From assembly GCA_963579025.1 (NCBI GenBank), contig CAUZFZ010000149.1, positions 1 through 25,982 of the forward strand: a DNA stretch of 25,982 nucleotides, read 5' to 3'. The translations under genes were made by a program, and so were the position numbers. This document shows positions 23,791-25,982 of the stretch, in pieces. Source of the stretch: CAUZFZ01 sp963579025. Lineage in GTDB: Bacteria; Planctomycetota; Planctomycetia; Planctomycetales; Planctomycetaceae. The notes under the pieces are model-generated. The model saw only the letters and a program-made list of their open reading frames with translations, had not been told where the DNA came from and made no database searches. The stretch's first letter is position 1. Every line of letters begins with the position of its first letter.

Positions 23791-23859
23791 TCGTCGCCAC
23801 GCTCGCCAGAGCGTGGGCAGTCGCGTCAACAACCCACGCTCTGGCGAGCATGGCTACGG
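23791..23859. repeat. Palindromic repeat upstream of the methyltransferase gene
   Basis: A perfect 17-bp inverted repeat (gctcgccagagcgtggg at 23801-23817 and its complement at 23833-23849) is extended imperfectly on both sides. It belongs to the same family as 2718-2777. An in-frame ATG at 23850 lies in the right arm and would extend the next gene by eight repeat-derived residues. Confidence 0.82.
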
Positions 23860-23873
23860 AATACTGCCTCTCT

Positions 23874-24527
23874 ATGTCACTGATCCGTGAATACACCACG
23901 TTCTTTCGTCAGTTTCGCGAGCAGTTCGAAACGACGGGGGCGATCGCGCCCAGCAGTCGATTCCTTGCGCGGTCAATGACACGACGCCTGCGCAACCGGC
24001 CGGCCGATGCGAAACCAATGCGTGTGCTGGAGATTGGACCGGGCACGGGCGCTGTCACCCGAACGATCGTGCGGCATCTGCGCGACGGCGACCGCTTCGA
24101 TCTGGTCGAACTCAATCAGGTCTTTGCCGAGCACCTGCGCACTCGCTTCGAGCAGGACGCATTGTGGAACCGCGTTGCAGCTCAGTCCGAAGTACACGTT
24201 TGCCCGCTGCAGGAATTCGAATCGGATGCTCCGTACGACGTGGTGATCTCCGGCCTGCCGCTCAACAACTTCCCGGCCGGTCTGGTTGACGAAATCTTCG
24301 AGCACTATTTCCGTCACCTGGCCCCGGACGGAGTGCTGTCCTACTTCGAGTATCAATTCGTCCGCTCAATTCGCACACGCTTTGGTGCCCGGTCCGAGCG
24401 AGATCGACTGAGGTCCATCGACACGACAATGGGTCGCTACTGCAAGCAGTACCGGATCCGTCGCGACTGGATCTTCGTCAACATGCCTCCCGCCTGGGTC
24501 CAGCATTTGCGCAAGGATGAAGGATGA
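23874..24527 (+). CDS. SAM-dependent methyltransferase, phospholipid N-methyltransferase (PmtA)-like
   Basis: A 217-residue soluble methyltransferase. Motif I is VLEIGPGTGAVT (51-62), with acidic Glu79 in FDLVEL at the ribose-binding position. Motif IV is SGLPLNNFP (126-134), the form seen in PmtA/rRNA-dimethylase-like phospholipid methylases, which convert phosphatidylethanolamine toward phosphatidylcholine using S-adenosylmethionine. The N-terminal FFRQFREQFETTGAIAPSSRFLA also fits that group. The ATG at 23874 is preferred over 23850, which lies in a palindromic repeat. The last residues KDEG are encoded by the left arm of the next repeat (24513-24543), so the original C-terminus has probably been altered. 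Confidence 0.85.
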   Translation: MSLIREYTTFFRQFREQFETTGAIAPSSRFLARSMTRRLRNRPADAKPMRVLEIGPGTGAVTRTIVRHLRDGDRFDLVELNQVFAEHLRTRFEQDALWNRVAAQSEVHVCPLQEFESDAPYDVVISGLPLNNFPAGLVDEIFEHYFRHLAPDGVLSYFEYQFVRSIRTRFGARSERDRLRSIDTTMGRYCKQYRIRRDWIFVNMPPAWVQHLRKDEG

Positions 24528-24612
24528 AGGCGGAAGGATGAAAAACGACAGACCGGATAACGGGGACGCGGAACCGAAGACTTTCATCCTTCATCCTTCA
24601 TCCCTCATCCTT
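24513..24612. repeat. Inverted repeat of ggatgaa/ttcatcc units across a gene junction
   Basis: The left arm 24513-24543 and right arm 24582-24612 match at 28 of 31 bases as inverted copies. They are composed of aaggatga and tcatcctt units. The element encodes the end of the methyltransferase and the N-terminal extension of the transporter, including a peptide TFILHPSSLIL from the right arm. Confidence 0.85.
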
Positions 24613-25626
24613 CAATTCAAGTCCCGCTGGTTTGTGATCTGCCTGTTGACATTGATCACAACCGGTTTGCTGCTCGGCTACTTCCTCGATGCGGAGTTGA
24701 TCGAGTCGTTTCGATCTCTGGTTCCGTCGAGGGTCCTGACGGCCTTCATCCTCTTCATGATGTCGTTCAGCCTGGACAGTCGGCAGCTCAAGTCGTCGTT
24801 CAAGGCTCCCGCTCCCGTGGTGTGGGCCTGTGTCTGCAATTTCGGGCTGATACCTCTGCTTGCCATCCCCTTGATGAACCTGCAGCAGACGCCGGACTTT
24901 CGGATCGGTCTGATGATCGCGGCCAGTGTGCCGTGTACGCTGGCGGGAGCATCCGTGTGGACCCGTCGGGCCGGCGGCAACGACGCCGTGTCACTCCTGA
25001 CCACACTGTTGACCAACACAGCCTGTTTCGTGCTGACCCCGCTGTGGCTGCAGCTTGGCACGGGGCGGGAAGTGCCACTCGATATGGTCGACCTCACCTG
25101 GCGACTGCTGCTGGTGGTGCTGTTGCCCATACTGCTGGGTCAACTGGTTCGGCGGCCTGCCGCAGCCGCCCAATTCGCGAAAACGAATAAGACGCAGGTC
25201 GGCGTGGCCGCTCAGTCGTGCATCCTGTTCCTGGTGTTCTCCAGCGCGTGCCTGGGTGGAGTTCAGTTGAAGAGTTCCGGAATCAGTACACAGGTCATTG
25301 CGATCGTTGTCGTCTGGCTGAGCTGCATCGGATTGCACCTGATCGCGATGGCCGTCGCGTGGACCGGCGGAGGACTGTTCCGCTTCGAGCGGCGCGACCG
25401 AATCGCAGCCTCGATCGCCGGCAGTCAGAAAACGTTGCCGATCGGCGTCTACCTGGCGACGGACCTGCAGACGTTCGGCGGTCCGGCGGTCGTTGACGGC
25501 ATGCCGGTTCCGTTTGCCGTATTTCCAATTCTCATGTTTCACGCGAGCCAGCTCTTCATCGATACGCTGATCGCCGACCGCATGGCACGCGGCGACAGCG
25601 AGGCAAAACAGCCATGCAGGCTATGA
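24517..25626 (+). CDS. SBF-like (bile acid:sodium symporter superfamily) membrane transporter
   Basis: A multi-spanning inner-membrane protein, up to 369 residues, of the SBF-like CPA/BASS transporter group, probably a Na+-coupled carrier of organic anions; the substrate is unknown. About nine or ten hydrophobic segments run from residue 37 to 350. Family-like features include VLTAFILFMMSFSLDSRQL, the polar SVPCTLAGASVWTRRAGGND loop, and GSQKTLPIGVYLA near the C-terminus. The first ~34 residues (MKDEGGRMKNDRPDNGDAEPK and onward) derive from the palindromic repeat and are not part of the family fold. The listed ATG overlaps the methyltransferase stop by 11 bases; ATG at 24538 or a downstream non-ATG start is possible. 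Confidence 0.88.
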   Translation: MKDEGGRMKNDRPDNGDAEPKTFILHPSSLILQFKSRWFVICLLTLITTGLLLGYFLDAELIESFRSLVPSRVLTAFILFMMSFSLDSRQLKSSFKAPAPVVWACVCNFGLIPLLAIPLMNLQQTPDFRIGLMIAASVPCTLAGASVWTRRAGGNDAVSLLTTLLTNTACFVLTPLWLQLGTGREVPLDMVDLTWRLLLVVLLPILLGQLVRRPAAAAQFAKTNKTQVGVAAQSCILFLVFSSACLGGVQLKSSGISTQVIAIVVVWLSCIGLHLIAMAVAWTGGGLFRFERRDRIAASIAGSQKTLPIGVYLATDLQTFGGPAVVDGMPVPFAVFPILMFHASQLFIDTLIADRMARGDSEAKQPCRL

Positions 25627-25668
25627 CTTTCAGGCACCCACATCCGCGGGTCGCCGACGGCTTCGATC

Positions 25669-25842
25669 GACGATATCCATCTGAATCCGGTCAAGCGGCA
25701 GCTCTGTGAAAGGGCCGACCAATGGAAATGGTCGAGTGCCCGATTCTATCTGAACGGAGAAATCGATCCGGATCTGCCACAACTGACTCGGCCTGATCCG
25801 GTGTCGTTTGAGACTTCCAGTGTGCAGGTGGAGCATCGTTGA
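25669..25842 (+). pseudogene. 5'-truncated remnant of a REP-associated tyrosine transposase (RAYT, IS200-like)
   Basis: A 57-residue open stretch ending in TGA contains IHLNPVKRQLCERADQWKW and then SSARFYLNGEIDPDLPQL. This is the C-terminal signature of RAYT/Y1 transposases (YIHxNPVxxGLVxxPxDWxWSSAR). The upstream part carrying the HUH histidines and the catalytic tyrosine is missing, and the frame has no start codon before an in-frame stop at 25624-25626. It is therefore a decayed fragment. It is relevant because RAYTs mobilise REP-type palindromes, several of which lie in this window. Confidence 0.8.
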
Positions 25843-25982
25843 AAACACTGGCAGAGCCCAATAGTGTCCGGGAAAATATTCACACAATGTTAACTTGCGC
25901 GATTTGGGTTGTTGAATTACAAGCCTTGCATGTCACGCAGAAAGGAAAACATTTGCGGCAACGAGAAGTCTCGTGCCGCCTT
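25843..25982. other. AT-richer terminal stretch with a hairpin
   Basis: Composition becomes AT-richer after about 25860. Near the end, cggcaacgaga (about 25956-25966) pairs with tctcgtgccg (about 25970-25979) with one bulge. A short frame beginning ATG at 25930 (MSRRKENICGNEKSRAA) is open to the edge, but it is too short to judge. It may be the flank of another mobile element; nothing can be identified. Confidence 0.3.

Overview
This window looks like a GC-rich chromosome segment from a planctomycete (Planctomycetales/Planctomycetaceae-like). The evidence is the family content: a large secreted DUF1549/DUF1553 protein with Big2-like domains, a pre-peptidase C-terminal (PPC)/Ig-like giant protein, a PSCyt1-type cytochrome fused to WD40 repeats, a divergent FlgI-like lipoprotein, and several families of long palindromic repeats. 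No rRNA, tRNA or CRISPR array was seen.

Layout. Positions 1-2692 (minus) hold the N-terminal ~897 codons of the chromosome-segregation ATPase SMC, cut by the window edge. Its hinge carries a palindromic repeat element read in frame. Upstream of it, also on the minus strand, is a lipoprotein with a FlgI-like core and HEAT repeats (2812-4809). A divergent intergenic region leads to a plus-strand set: a stand-alone CheY-like receiver (5181-5567), a membrane-anchored PDZ protein (5663-6766) and a GspF/PulF-type membrane protein (6820-7863).

The centre (8153-18449, plus) is a three-gene surface/periplasmic locus of about 10.3 kb: the DUF1549/DUF1553 protein, a 1465-residue PPC/Ig protein interrupted by three Lys/Ala-rich predicted coiled coils, and a cytochrome-WD40 protein in which two sets of seven WD repeats are joined by the same kind of Lys/Ala coiled coil. 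Strong hairpin terminators follow the first and third genes.

Convergent to this (18546-19922, minus) is a GspE/PilB-like protein whose Walker A lysine is replaced by leucine. Next come two metabolic genes on the minus strand, dapA and a 3-hydroxyisobutyrate dehydrogenase-family oxidoreductase. A plus-strand run follows: a small membrane protein, a translationally coupled class IV aminotransferase, a phospholipid N-methyltransferase-like SAM enzyme and an SBF-like transporter. The window ends in the 5'-truncated remnant of a REP-associated tyrosine transposase (RAYT, IS200-like).

How it fits together. The central three genes share signal peptides, c-heme-like motifs (genes 1 and 3) and the coiled-coil insertions (genes 2 and 3), so they probably form one envelope-exposed assembly; its function is unknown. 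The GspF-like and degenerate GspE-like proteins may belong to a dispersed type II secretion/type IV pilus-like machine. At least four palindromic repeat families (816-897; 2718-2777 with 23791-23859; 19984-20153; 24513-24612) together with a transposase remnant show that repeat elements have shaped gene ends, starts and, in SMC, a coding domain.
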